From: Phocaeicola oris
GTDB taxonomy: Bacteria; Bacteroidota; Bacteroidia; Bacteroidales; Bacteroidaceae
Assembly: GCF_021295095.1 (NCBI RefSeq)
Contig: NZ_JAJLQX010000014.1
Span: forward strand, 17,090-81,089
DNA: 64,000 nt
Reading direction: 5' to 3'
Each line of letters starts with the position of its first letter. Position 1 is the stretch's first letter. The position numbers and the translations under genes are program-made. The notes beneath the pieces are model-generated. The model was not told the origin of the DNA, did no database searches, and was given only the letters and a program-made list of their open reading frames with translations. Of the stretch, positions 44,271 through 52,600 are shown in pieces.

Positions 44271-45458
44271 ATGAAATCTATTATCAAAAATGGGATATTA
44301 ATCCTTCCGGGAGAAATAGAAGAAAATGGCTATGTTGTTTTTGAAGATGGTATAATCACTCAAATTGGAAAAGGACGTTATACCGGTCAAAATCCATTTG
44401 ATGTAATTTATGATGCAGATCAAGATTATATTTCCCCCGGCTTTATTGATATGCACACACATGGAGCAGGTGGTTATGATTTCATGGATAACACTATTGA
44501 AGCTTATTTAGGGATTGCTCATAAACATGCGGAACATGGGACGACAAGTTTAGTCCCAACGACATTAACCAGTACAATGGAAGAATTAATAAAAACTTTT
44601 GATATTTATGAACAAGCAAAAAAAGAAAATATAAAAGGAGCAGATTTTCTTGGTCTGCATTTGGAAGGACCTTATTTTTCTTATAACCAAAGAGGAGCTC
44701 AAGACCCAAAATACTTACGAAATCCGGAACCGGAAGAATATAATGAGATATTAAGAAGATCAAATAATATCATTCGTTGGAGTATAGCCCCGGAATTAAA
44801 AGGCGCTTTAGAATTAGGAGAAGTATTAAAATCCAAAGGAATCCTCGCGTCCATAGGGCACAGTGACGCTTTATATGATGAAGTTGTTAAGGCTCACGAG
44901 CATGGTTATAATCATATAACTCACTTGTATTCCTGTATGTCAACCATTACTCGAAGAAACGCGTATCGATACGTGGGAGTCCTTGAAGCCGCATACATGA
45001 TTGATGACATGAGCGTTGAAATAATCGCGGACGGTATACATGTCCCTCAGGCATTATTGCAATATGTATGCAAATTCAAACCTCATAATTTAATCGCTTT
45101 ATGTACTGATTCTATGCGAGCTGCAGGTATGCCTGACGGAATATATAATATCGGAAGTTTAACTAATGGGCAAAAAGTGATAAAAGAAGACGGAGTAGCG
45201 AAATTACTTGATCGTTCAGCTTTTGCCGGCAGTGTGGCCACATCCGATTTATTAGTGCGGACAATGATAAAATTAGCAGGATTATCAGTTCATAAAGCTG
45301 TTCAGATGATGTCCTATAATCCAAGTAGGATACTTGGTATAGATAACAAAAAAGGATCTCTGACCGTAGGTAAAGACGCGGATATTATTATTTTTGACAA
45401 AAACATAGATATTCAAAAAACCTTTGTCAAGGGTAAAATGATTTATTCTAAAAATTAA
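44271..45458 (+). CDS. nagA: N-acetylglucosamine-6-phosphate deacetylase
   Basis: The 395-residue amidohydrolase removes acetate from GlcNAc-6-phosphate. The metal site DMHTHGAGGYDFMD is near residues 63-76, the conserved LHLEGPYFS near 128, SIGHSDALYDE near 198 and HLYSCMSTITRR near 221. The C-terminus closes with the composite-domain LTVGKDADIIIFDKN. Its own -7 box is seen. nagB-like gene starts 11 nt downstream, giving the two-step conversion of GlcNAc-6-phosphate toward fructose-6-phosphate. Confidence 0.95.
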   Translation: MKSIIKNGILILPGEIEENGYVVFEDGIITQIGKGRYTGQNPFDVIYDADQDYISPGFIDMHTHGAGGYDFMDNTIEAYLGIAHKHAEHGTTSLVPTTLTSTMEELIKTFDIYEQAKKENIKGADFLGLHLEGPYFSYNQRGAQDPKYLRNPEPEEYNEILRRSNNIIRWSIAPELKGALELGEVLKSKGILASIGHSDALYDEVVKAHEHGYNHITHLYSCMSTITRRNAYRYVGVLEAAYMIDDMSVEIIADGIHVPQALLQYVCKFKPHNLIALCTDSMRAAGMPDGIYNIGSLTNGQKVIKEDGVAKLLDRSAFAGSVATSDLLVRTMIKLAGLSVHKAVQMMSYNPSRILGIDNKKGSLTVGKDADIIIFDKNIDIQKTFVKGKMIYSKN

Positions 45459-45469
45459 GATAACACACA

Positions 45470-46240
45470 ATGATTACATTTAAAAAAGACAAATTAAAAG
45501 TCGAATTATTTAATTCTACATTAGAAATGGCAGAAAAGGCTGCTGCTGATGTAGCGAGTAAAATTGTTGAGCTATTGAAAGTAAATGAAACAATCAACAT
45601 GATTTTTGCCGCGGCACCTTCCCAAACTGAGTTTTTAAAAAGGCTCATTGAACATGATGAAATAGAATGGGGAAGAATAAATGCTTTTCATATGGATGAA
45701 TATATTGGACTTCCGCCCGATGCTCCTCAACGTTTTGGAAACTTTTTGGAGAACGCTCTTTTTAGCTCTGTTCCATTGAAAAATGTATTTTATTTGGATG
45801 GCAATAAAACCATAAATGCAGAATGTAAAAGATATGCAGAACTACTAAAGAAATACCCACCTCATATCGTTTGTTTAGGTATCGGGGAGAATGGGCATAT
45901 TGCTTTTAATGATCCTCATGTAGCTAAGTTCAATGATAAAAAAGTGGTAAAGCTTGTGACTTTAGATAATATTTGCCGTAAACAACAAGTTGATGATAAA
46001 TGCTTTAATCGTATTGAGGATGTTCCTACTCAAGCCCTTACTTTAACAATTCCAACCCTGCTTCAAGGGGAATATATGTATTGCATTGTGCCTTATAAAA
46101 CTAAAGCTGATGCCATTTATAGAACTTTAAATGAAGAAATTTCCGAAAAATGTCCTGCTTCTATATTACGGACACAAGATAATACATTCCTTTACTTAGA
46201 TAATGATAGCTCTGCATTATTAAATTTAAATAAAAAATAA
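45470..46240 (+). CDS. nagB: Glucosamine-6-phosphate deaminase
   Basis: The 256-residue enzyme converts GlcN-6-phosphate to fructose-6-phosphate and ammonia. FAAAPSQTEFLKRL is the phosphate-binding loop, FHMDEYIGLPPDAPQRFGNFL carries the catalytic Asp (seen as HMDEYIGLP), and CLGIGENGHIAFNDP near residue 140 is the family signature with the catalytic Glu/His. It is co-transcribed with nagA. Its sequence is fairly divergent from Escherichia coli NagB (shorter by about 10 residues), but the motifs are complete. Confidence 0.92.
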   Translation: MITFKKDKLKVELFNSTLEMAEKAAADVASKIVELLKVNETINMIFAAAPSQTEFLKRLIEHDEIEWGRINAFHMDEYIGLPPDAPQRFGNFLENALFSSVPLKNVFYLDGNKTINAECKRYAELLKKYPPHIVCLGIGENGHIAFNDPHVAKFNDKKVVKLVTLDNICRKQQVDDKCFNRIEDVPTQALTLTIPTLLQGEYMYCIVPYKTKADAIYRTLNEEISEKCPASILRTQDNTFLYLDNDSSALLNLNKK

Positions 46241-46389
46241 GATATGAGCATGTGAACTCCTATAATAGCGTAATTATTTGTTAATCTTGTGATTATTTCA
46301 AAGTGAAGCATTATCTGTTTTTCCGGTTCGATTGATCGACTTCCAAAGGGACGGACATCACTTTATGAAACCATTTTGATGAGTTATAA

Positions 46390-46477
46390 AAGTGACACGT
46401 ATAAGTTAGTCAATTGATGCGGATGAGTTGATCGACTCATACGTATCACTTTCCCAATACATCCGCATAACATTGAA
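46390..46477. repeat. 22-bp modular repeat, locus 5 (4 modules)
   Basis: Modules begin at 46390, 46412, 46434 and 46456. The head AAGTGACACGTAT is followed by TTGATGCGGATGAGTTG and ACTCATACGTATCAC, then a degenerate module. It lies between convergent nagB and pfkA in a 277-bp gap in which nothing else is supported. Confidence 0.75.
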
Positions 46478-46517
46478 TAATCATTTGAACAACAAATATG
46501 TTTTATTATATCTTGTA

Positions 46518-47531
46518 TTAACCGAAACAGATCCCCATTCGTTTCCCCTGAATAATCAAGTCATTATCCCCATTCACTAAACGAGCTTTCCCTGCAATCT
46601 TTTCCAAAGGAACAGGCATAATTGTTGAACCGTTCAGAGAAACCATCTGTCCATACTGTTTACCTTCAATCAACTGTGCGGCAAAGCCACCCATTCGAGT
46701 TGCCAAATTACGATCGTATGCTGTCGGTATTCCACCCCGCTGAATATATCCGAGAACAGTTTCACGTGTTTCAAAGCCTGTTTCGTATTCTATTTCCTCG
46801 GCTATAAACTGGGCTGCCTTTTTATTTTCCATCGTCTTGATACCTTCGGCAACCACCACAATCGAGTAAGGCTTTCCTTGCTTCAATCGTTCAATAATTT
46901 TACTGCCTACATTATGAATATTGTACCCCAATTCCGGAATCAAAATAATATCTCCTCCTCCAGCCATACCCGAATAAAGCGCTATCCAACCGGCATTATG
47001 TCCCATCACCTCAATGACCATTACTCGCTGATGAGCACTGGCTGTTGAATGAAGCCTGTCTATTGCGTCGGTAGCTATCGACACAGCAGAATCGAAACCA
47101 TAGCAAACATCCGTACCCTCCACGTCATTATCAATAGTCTTGGGTATGGTCACCACATTGACACCCAACTTAGACAATTGGTATGCAGTGTCTTGTGTTC
47201 CGTTTCCTCCTATACATACGATACAATCGAATCCATGCTTTTTAATTGTCTTCATCATCATTGAAGGCTTATCCTCCGACGAAGCAGAAAACCTTCTTCT
47301 TTTAAAAGGCATATCGCGCGATGTCCCTAACACGGTTCCCGCGGAATTCAGTAATCCGGAAAGAACCTTTTCTTCTAAAGGAACAACGTTATCATCAACC
47401 AATCCTCGGAACCCGCTTTGAATCCCCCAGACTTCCATTCCGTAATGTTGGATTGCCGGCTTACAAACACCTCTTATAATAGCATTCAAACCTGGACAAT
47501 CGCCTCCTGATGTAAGTATTCCTATTTTCAT
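46518..47531 (-). CDS. pfkA: 6-phosphofructokinase
   Basis: The 337-residue enzyme phosphorylates fructose-6-phosphate in glycolysis. LTSGGDCPGLNAIIRG is at the N-terminus, CIGGNGTQDTA near residue 103, TIPKTIDNDVEGTD near 131 and MVIEVMGHNAGWIAL near 171. The Gly after GGN suggests ATP rather than pyrophosphate as donor, since pyrophosphate enzymes carry Asp there. The PKTIDND loop (Lys instead of Gly) is like the group III/mixed clade. Asn replaces the usual Asp of GGDG. A -7 box TATCTTTA lies at 47558-47565. Confidence 0.93.
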   Translation of the reverse strand: MKIGILTSGGDCPGLNAIIRGVCKPAIQHYGMEVWGIQSGFRGLVDDNVVPLEEKVLSGLLNSAGTVLGTSRDMPFKRRRFSASSEDKPSMMMKTIKKHGFDCIVCIGGNGTQDTAYQLSKLGVNVVTIPKTIDNDVEGTDVCYGFDSAVSIATDAIDRLHSTASAHQRVMVIEVMGHNAGWIALYSGMAGGGDIILIPELGYNIHNVGSKIIERLKQGKPYSIVVVAEGIKTMENKKAAQFIAEEIEYETGFETRETVLGYIQRGGIPTAYDRNLATRMGGFAAQLIEGKQYGQMVSLNGSTIMPVPLEKIAGKARLVNGDNDLIIQGKRMGICFG

Positions 47532-47557
47532 ATCCTTATCTGTTTCTTATGCGGCAC

Positions 47558-47565
47558 TAAAGATA
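47558..47565 (-). promoter_or_regulatory. Putative pfkA -7 box (TATCTTTA)
   Basis: One-base variant of the TAnnTTTG consensus on the minus strand, 27 nt before the ATG. Confidence 0.4.
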
Positions 47566-47635
47566 GTAAAAATTTAAAGTATTGTAGAAAACTATAAAAA
47601 AAAGAATTTATGAAGAGTATTTATTTAAAAAGAAC

Positions 47636-47643
47636 TACATTTG
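47636..47643 (+). promoter_or_regulatory. Putative GH3-gene promoter (-7 TACATTTG)
   Basis: Exact TAnnTTTG match. It lies inside the longest open frame, so the gene is taken to start at the next ATG, 47673. Confidence 0.55.
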
Positions 47644-47672
47644 CAAGGCGTATAGAAGTTATCTGTGATAAA

Positions 47673-49178
47673 ATGAATATAACTCAGTTAGTTAGTCCAT
47701 ATTTTTCTCATCGGTTAAAAGAAATAGAAAAGTACTCTTCTCAAGCCGAAGCCTTGCAGAACAAGGTGCTCAAACATTTGATTCAAAAGACCGTGAATAC
47801 CGAGTGGGGGAAAAGATACGACTACAAACATATACAAACCTATAATGATTTTCAAAAAGTACCTATTCAAACATACGAAGAAGCAAAAGGCTATATCGAC
47901 CGAATGCGTCACGGTGAAAAAGATGTGCTTTGGCCCGGTGAAGTGATCTGGTATGCCAAGTCTTCGGGTACAACTAATGATAAAAGCAAATTCATCCCTG
48001 TCAGCAAAGAAGGGCTTCACGATATTCATTATGCCGGAGGAAAAGACGCGGTAGCTCTCTATTTAGGATTGAATCCTAAAAGCAGAATGTTCTCAGGAAA
48101 AGGATTAATCCTTGGAGGAAGTCATACACCTAACTATAACGTACAGAACAGTTTGGTGGGAGACTTGTCTGCCATATTGATTGAAAACATCAACCCGTTG
48201 GTTAATTTTGTCCGCACGCCACAAAAGGAAATTGCTTTGCTAAGTGACTTTGAAGAAAAACGTGAAAAGATAGCCCGTCTGTCAATGAATGAAAATGTAA
48301 CGAACCTATCAGGTGTTCCATCGTGGATGCTTGCCGTATTAAAACGTATCGTGGAATTAAAAGGAACAGATAACTTGGCAGATGTTTGGCCAAATCTGGA
48401 GATATTCTTCCATGGTGGAGTTGCTTTTACACCATATAGGGAACAATATAAACAATTGATCCGTAGCGATAAAATGCATTATCTGGAAACTTATAACGCA
48501 AGTGAAGGATTCTTCGGCTTACAAAACGAATACACTGACTCGGCTATGCTGCTGATGATTGACTATGGCATATTCTATGAATTTATTCCAATGGACGAAT
48601 TTGGCAATGAACACCCGACAATTGTCCCTCTTTCCGGAGTAGAGCTGAATAAAAACTACGCAATGGTAATAAGTACAACATGCGGACTCTGGCGTTACAT
48701 TATTGGCGACACCATTAAGTTTACAAGTAAAGCCCCTTACAAGTTTATCATTTCCGGCCGTACGAAACATTATATCAATGCATTTGGAGAAGAGTTGATG
48801 GTAGATAATGCAGAACAAGGATTAGCAAAAGCCTGTACTGAAACCGGCGCTCAGGTTTCAGAATACACTGCTGCTCCGGTTTTTATGGATGCCAACGCTA
48901 AGTGCCGCCATCAATGGTTGATAGAATTTACCCGGATGCCGGACTCTGTTAAGCATTTCGCTGAAGTGCTTGACAAAGCTCTTCAGGAGATTAATTCCGA
49001 TTACGAAGCTAAACGTCATAAAGACATTACACTACAACCCCTTGAGATTATTGTTGCACGAACCAACTTATTCAATGATTGGCTGAAATCAAAGAATAAA
49101 TTAGGTGGGCAACATAAAATTCCACGCCTGAGCAACAGTCGCGAATATATAGAAGAAATCCTTAAGAAGAATTATTAA
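47673..49178 (+). CDS. GH3 auxin-responsive-promoter family protein (acyl-adenylate/amidotransferase type)
   Basis: The product is 501 residues from the ATG at 47673. GH3 proteins belong to the ANL adenylating superfamily; plant members join amino acids to jasmonate or auxin. The adenylate-binding loop YAKSSGTTNDKSKFIP lies near residue 93, YNASEGFFG near 274 and the hinge/C-domain start SGRTKHYINAFGEELM near 363. The bacterial substrate is unknown. It is followed 3 nt later by an exported lipoprotein gene and then by a DUF3108 gene, an arrangement that hints at an envelope role. Confidence 0.9.
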   Translation: MNITQLVSPYFSHRLKEIEKYSSQAEALQNKVLKHLIQKTVNTEWGKRYDYKHIQTYNDFQKVPIQTYEEAKGYIDRMRHGEKDVLWPGEVIWYAKSSGTTNDKSKFIPVSKEGLHDIHYAGGKDAVALYLGLNPKSRMFSGKGLILGGSHTPNYNVQNSLVGDLSAILIENINPLVNFVRTPQKEIALLSDFEEKREKIARLSMNENVTNLSGVPSWMLAVLKRIVELKGTDNLADVWPNLEIFFHGGVAFTPYREQYKQLIRSDKMHYLETYNASEGFFGLQNEYTDSAMLLMIDYGIFYEFIPMDEFGNEHPTIVPLSGVELNKNYAMVISTTCGLWRYIIGDTIKFTSKAPYKFIISGRTKHYINAFGEELMVDNAEQGLAKACTETGAQVSEYTAAPVFMDANAKCRHQWLIEFTRMPDSVKHFAEVLDKALQEINSDYEAKRHKDITLQPLEIIVARTNLFNDWLKSKNKLGGQHKIPRLSNSREYIEEILKKNY

Positions 49179-49181
49179 TTC

Positions 49182-51104
49182 ATGAAATTCAATAAGCTTT
49201 ATTATCCGCTCATATTCCTGGTCATAACACTTGCAATTGCCTGTGCCAGTCCGGGCCGTCCTGATGGCGGACCGTATGATGAGACACCTCCACGATTTCT
49301 TTCCAGTACGCCACAGCAAAATGCAGTGAATAATAAAAGTCAGAGAATCAGTATCTTTTTTGATGAATTGGTTAATATTGAGAAAGCATCTGAAAAAGTT
49401 GTCATCTCTCCTCCCCAACTTGAACAGCCTGAAATTAAAGCAAATGGACGACGAATTCAAGTTGATCTTGTCGACTCTCTGAAAGCAAATACAACATACA
49501 CCATCGACTTCTCTGATGCTATTGTTGATAATAACGAAAGCAATCCGTTGGGTAATTTTGCTTTTACTTTCTCTACCGGTAACCAAATAGATACGATGGA
49601 AGTATCCGGCTATGTATTGAATGCCGAAGACCTTGAGCCTATCAAGAATATCTCTGTAGGTTTGCATGCCAACCTAAACGATTCCGCTTTCACGAAGTTA
49701 CCATTTAATCGTATCTCACGAACAGATAGTCGTGGACATTTTTCTATCAGAGGAGTCGCTCCCGGCAATTATCATATCTTTGCGTTAATGGATGGTAATC
49801 AAAATTATCTGTATGATTCCAAAACAGAACAAATAGCATTCAGCGATTCTATCATTACTCCCAGCATGAAACCGGATACCCGACAAGATACTGTATGGGT
49901 AGATACACTTACTATCGATACAATCAAAACCGTCGATTATACTCATTTCTACCCTGATAATATAGTGCTCCGTGCATTTAAAGCAGAGAATGACAGGCAG
50001 TATCTGAAAAACTATACACGAGACAAAGAAAATCATTTTACCATTGTGTTTGGAACGAAAGCTGATACCTTGCCTAAGCTGACCGGTTTAAATTTTAATG
50101 CCAACAACGCGTTTATTATAGAGAGTACTAACCGTAACGACTCTATTTGCTATTGGATAAAAGACTCAACGGTGTATAATATGGATACCCTTGCCATAAA
50201 AATGGACTATCTGGGCACTGACACTTTAAACAAATTAATTCCTATGACCGACACCCTTTACATAGCCAATAAGCTGACAAGGGCACAACGGGAGAAATTG
50301 CAAAAACAACAAAACGAAAAGAAGGAGAAAGAACGTAAAAAGAAAGAGAAAAAAGGAGAAAAAGTAGAAGAAGAAAAGAAATATCTGGAGATGAAAGTGG
50401 AAGCTCCTTCTACACTCGACCTTGATAAAAATATTACTTTTACGTTCAAAGAGCCTGTTGCTAAGATTGATACAAACGCTATACATCTTCAGATAAAGAA
50501 AGATTCTACTTGGACTGATCTATCTTATGTATTTATGGCCGACACCATCACTCCACGCTCCTATTTTGTCGCAGCTCAATGGGAACCGGATAAAGAATAC
50601 CAGCTGAAAGTAGACTCCATGGCTTTCATCGGACTATACGGTCTATCGTCAAAAGCAATAAAGAACATGGAAATGAAGACCCAGAAGCTTGAAGAATACG
50701 GTACCCTGCTGCTTAACTTCCCCGGGATGAAAGGTGGTGGCGTAGTACAGTTAATGGATAACAGCGGGACTATTCTTCGAGAGCAACCGGTTAGCGTAGA
50801 TGGAACCGCGGACTTCTATTATCTGAAAGCCGATACAAAATATTATTTGCGTATGTTTATCGACCGGAATGGAAACGGTATTTGGGATACAGGCGATTAC
50901 GACAAGCATCTGCAACCGGAAGAGATGTATTACTTCCCAAAGTCATGGGAAATGAAAGCCAACTTTGATTTTGAAGAAAATTGGGATATAAAGGCAACTC
51001 CTCTCTACCAACAGAAGTTGCAAGAAATAACCAAGCAAAAGCCTGATCAGGAAAGGAAAGTTAAAAGTAGAAATGCTGAACGCCTAAAGAAAAGAAACAA
51101 ATGA
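49182..51104 (+). CDS. Ig-like-domain lipoprotein
   Basis: The 640-residue protein has a lipoprotein signal ending in ITLAIACASPG (lipobox Cys near residue 21). An Ig-like SbsA-type domain follows at about 40-130 (VNIEKASEKVVISPPQ, TYTIDFSDAIVDNNESNPLGNFAFTFSTG in the short form FSDAIVDNNESNPLGNF). Further beta-sandwich domains follow, with a very basic Lys/Glu linker near residues 375-400 (RKKKEKKGEKVEEEKK). It ends with a basic tail. Probably anchored at the outer membrane or facing the periplasm; function unknown. It overlaps the next gene by 4 nt. Confidence 0.87.
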   Translation: MKFNKLYYPLIFLVITLAIACASPGRPDGGPYDETPPRFLSSTPQQNAVNNKSQRISIFFDELVNIEKASEKVVISPPQLEQPEIKANGRRIQVDLVDSLKANTTYTIDFSDAIVDNNESNPLGNFAFTFSTGNQIDTMEVSGYVLNAEDLEPIKNISVGLHANLNDSAFTKLPFNRISRTDSRGHFSIRGVAPGNYHIFALMDGNQNYLYDSKTEQIAFSDSIITPSMKPDTRQDTVWVDTLTIDTIKTVDYTHFYPDNIVLRAFKAENDRQYLKNYTRDKENHFTIVFGTKADTLPKLTGLNFNANNAFIIESTNRNDSICYWIKDSTVYNMDTLAIKMDYLGTDTLNKLIPMTDTLYIANKLTRAQREKLQKQQNEKKEKERKKKEKKGEKVEEEKKYLEMKVEAPSTLDLDKNITFTFKEPVAKIDTNAIHLQIKKDSTWTDLSYVFMADTITPRSYFVAAQWEPDKEYQLKVDSMAFIGLYGLSSKAIKNMEMKTQKLEEYGTLLLNFPGMKGGGVVQLMDNSGTILREQPVSVDGTADFYYLKADTKYYLRMFIDRNGNGIWDTGDYDKHLQPEEMYYFPKSWEMKANFDFEENWDIKATPLYQQKLQEITKQKPDQERKVKSRNAERLKKRNK

Positions 51105-51910
51105 TGAAAAAAATTCTTTTACTCGTCATGCTGATAGGAATGGCGCTCTCGGTTAATGCACAGTGTGCCACAACAAACAATGCCATACAAGCAGGTGAGG
51201 AACTCACATATAAACTGAAATTCAACTGGAAATTTATCTGGATTAACGCAGGATACGCCAATATGAGTGTTAAGAATACCATATATCAGGGAGTACCGGC
51301 ACTAATAACCAGCCTGCACTCTTACACAAATAAAACCATAGACCATTATTTCAAAATGCGCGATACCCTTTCTTGCATTACATCCGAACGACTACAACCA
51401 CTATATTTCAAAAAATGCGCAGAAGAAGGTAAACGCTATACCATTGATGAAGTCTGGTTTTCATATAGAAATAACAAATGTAATGTCCGACAGGAACGTC
51501 GTCGGCCGGATAAACCAACCCATTATTTTAATGAGAATCGAGATGAATGCGTGTTCGATATGCTCAGTATCCTTCTCCAAGCCCGTTCATACGACGCATC
51601 CAATTATAAGGTAGGCGATAAAATTCTTTTCCCTATGGCAACCGGCAAAAGCATTGAAGAACAAACGTTGATTTATCGAGGGAACAAAGATTTTGTAGCC
51701 GAAAATGGTGTAAAATATCGCTGTCTAAAATTTTCTTTGGTGGAGTACGACAAGAAAAAGAAAGAGCATGAAGTAATCACTTTCTATGTAACAGATGACA
51801 AAAATCACCTGCCGGTTCGATTGGATTTGTATTTGAGCTTTGGTTCTGCAAAGGCTTTTCTCTCAGACGTAAAAGGAAACAAGTACCCACTGACTTCTAT
51901 AATCCCTTAA
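51101..51910 (+). CDS. DUF3108 family exported protein
   Basis: The 269-residue protein has a signal peptide (MMKKILLLVMLIGMALSVNAQ). The DUF3108 body follows (AGEELTYKLKFNWKFIWINAGYA, here GEELTYKLKFNWKF; ITSERLQPLYFKK; VITFYVTDDKNHLPVRLDL). Family members are periplasmic beta-rich proteins of unknown role. It is the last gene of the GH3-lipoprotein-DUF3108 run, with its start overlapping the lipoprotein stop. Confidence 0.87.
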   Translation: MMKKILLLVMLIGMALSVNAQCATTNNAIQAGEELTYKLKFNWKFIWINAGYANMSVKNTIYQGVPALITSLHSYTNKTIDHYFKMRDTLSCITSERLQPLYFKKCAEEGKRYTIDEVWFSYRNNKCNVRQERRRPDKPTHYFNENRDECVFDMLSILLQARSYDASNYKVGDKILFPMATGKSIEEQTLIYRGNKDFVAENGVKYRCLKFSLVEYDKKKKEHEVITFYVTDDKNHLPVRLDLYLSFGSAKAFLSDVKGNKYPLTSIIP

Positions 51911-52597
51911 TTCATGAAAGACTCATAGTCAAACCTACCGGATTACACGCCTCTTTCAATACTTTCACTAACGACCTAAAGAAATAAAAATACCCCATCT
52001 TCACAGACGAGGCATTCCTTAAAAAAAGAGATTTTAATCAAAATATGTTTATTATAGAGGATATGTATAAAATAGTTGCCTCAGTTCTCCCAACCAAAAC
52101 ACTATCATTTACTAACTCTTTCAATACTAAACTTGCCAAATCGCTTTCAAAAAAGCATTAAATAAGGAAGTTTTCTTATAAGTTTTTCAACTTCCCTTTA
52201 TCATTTCAATTACAAATTAAACAATCTTTTTTTACATTTTCAAATCTTTTCCTCTCTTTTTTAAGAAAAATATTTCTTTTTCCTTTTAAAAACCTCATGA
52301 AGAAAAGTATTACAAAGAACAAACGATAGGTCTTCCGCTGATGTAAAAAGAAAGATCATATTGAGAAAAAAGATCACACGATATAGTTATACCGTATCTT
52401 CTTCGTTTCGTTTGATTAATTAAATTTGGCATAAAGAGAAAATAAAAAGTAACGAGGAAGAATCATTCGTTTCACTTATGTGAAACAAGTGTATCACTCA
52501 TGTGAAACAAGTGTATCACTTATGTGAAACAAGTGAATCACCTAAGTGAAACAAAAAAATCTTCTGATGAATTGAACAACTCAGCTGTATCAGTCGA
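51911..52597. other. Long AT-rich intergenic region between convergent genes
   Basis: These 687 bp contain a GC-richer inverted repeat near 51986-52012 that, on the minus strand, is followed by T-rich sequence; a 38-codon frame with a hairpin after it (52045-52195); very AT-rich sequence; and a 22-bp repeat array (52465-52600). No conventional gene is supported. Confidence 0.5.
52045..52161 (+). CDS. Possible 38-residue small protein
   Basis: The frame starts MFIIEDMYKIVASVLPTKT and ends in a basic tail (KLAKSLSKKH). GGAAGTT (52166-52172) and AACTTCC (52189-52195) form a hairpin 5 nt after the stop, followed by CTTT. No promoter or family is recognised. It may be chance in AT-rich DNA, or the hairpin may belong to a small RNA. 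Confidence 0.2.
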   Translation: MFIIEDMYKIVASVLPTKTLSFTNSFNTKLAKSLSKKH

Positions 52598-52600
52598 CTA
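52465..52600. repeat. 22-bp modular repeat, locus 6
   Basis: Four units of the type GTTTCACTTATGTGAAAC start at 52465, 52487, 52509 and 52531. The next unit contains CTTCTGATGAAT (52561-52572), as in the array near 33.9 kb. It is followed by AACTCAGCTGTATCAG, which resembles body modules elsewhere. Orientation and phase agree with the 33.9 kb array. Confidence 0.75.

Noticed and set aside
47610-47672. Longer GH3 start at 47610
   Set aside because: A TACATTTG -7 box lies within the extension, so it would not be transcribed from that promoter, and MNITQLVSPYF is the more natural N-terminus.
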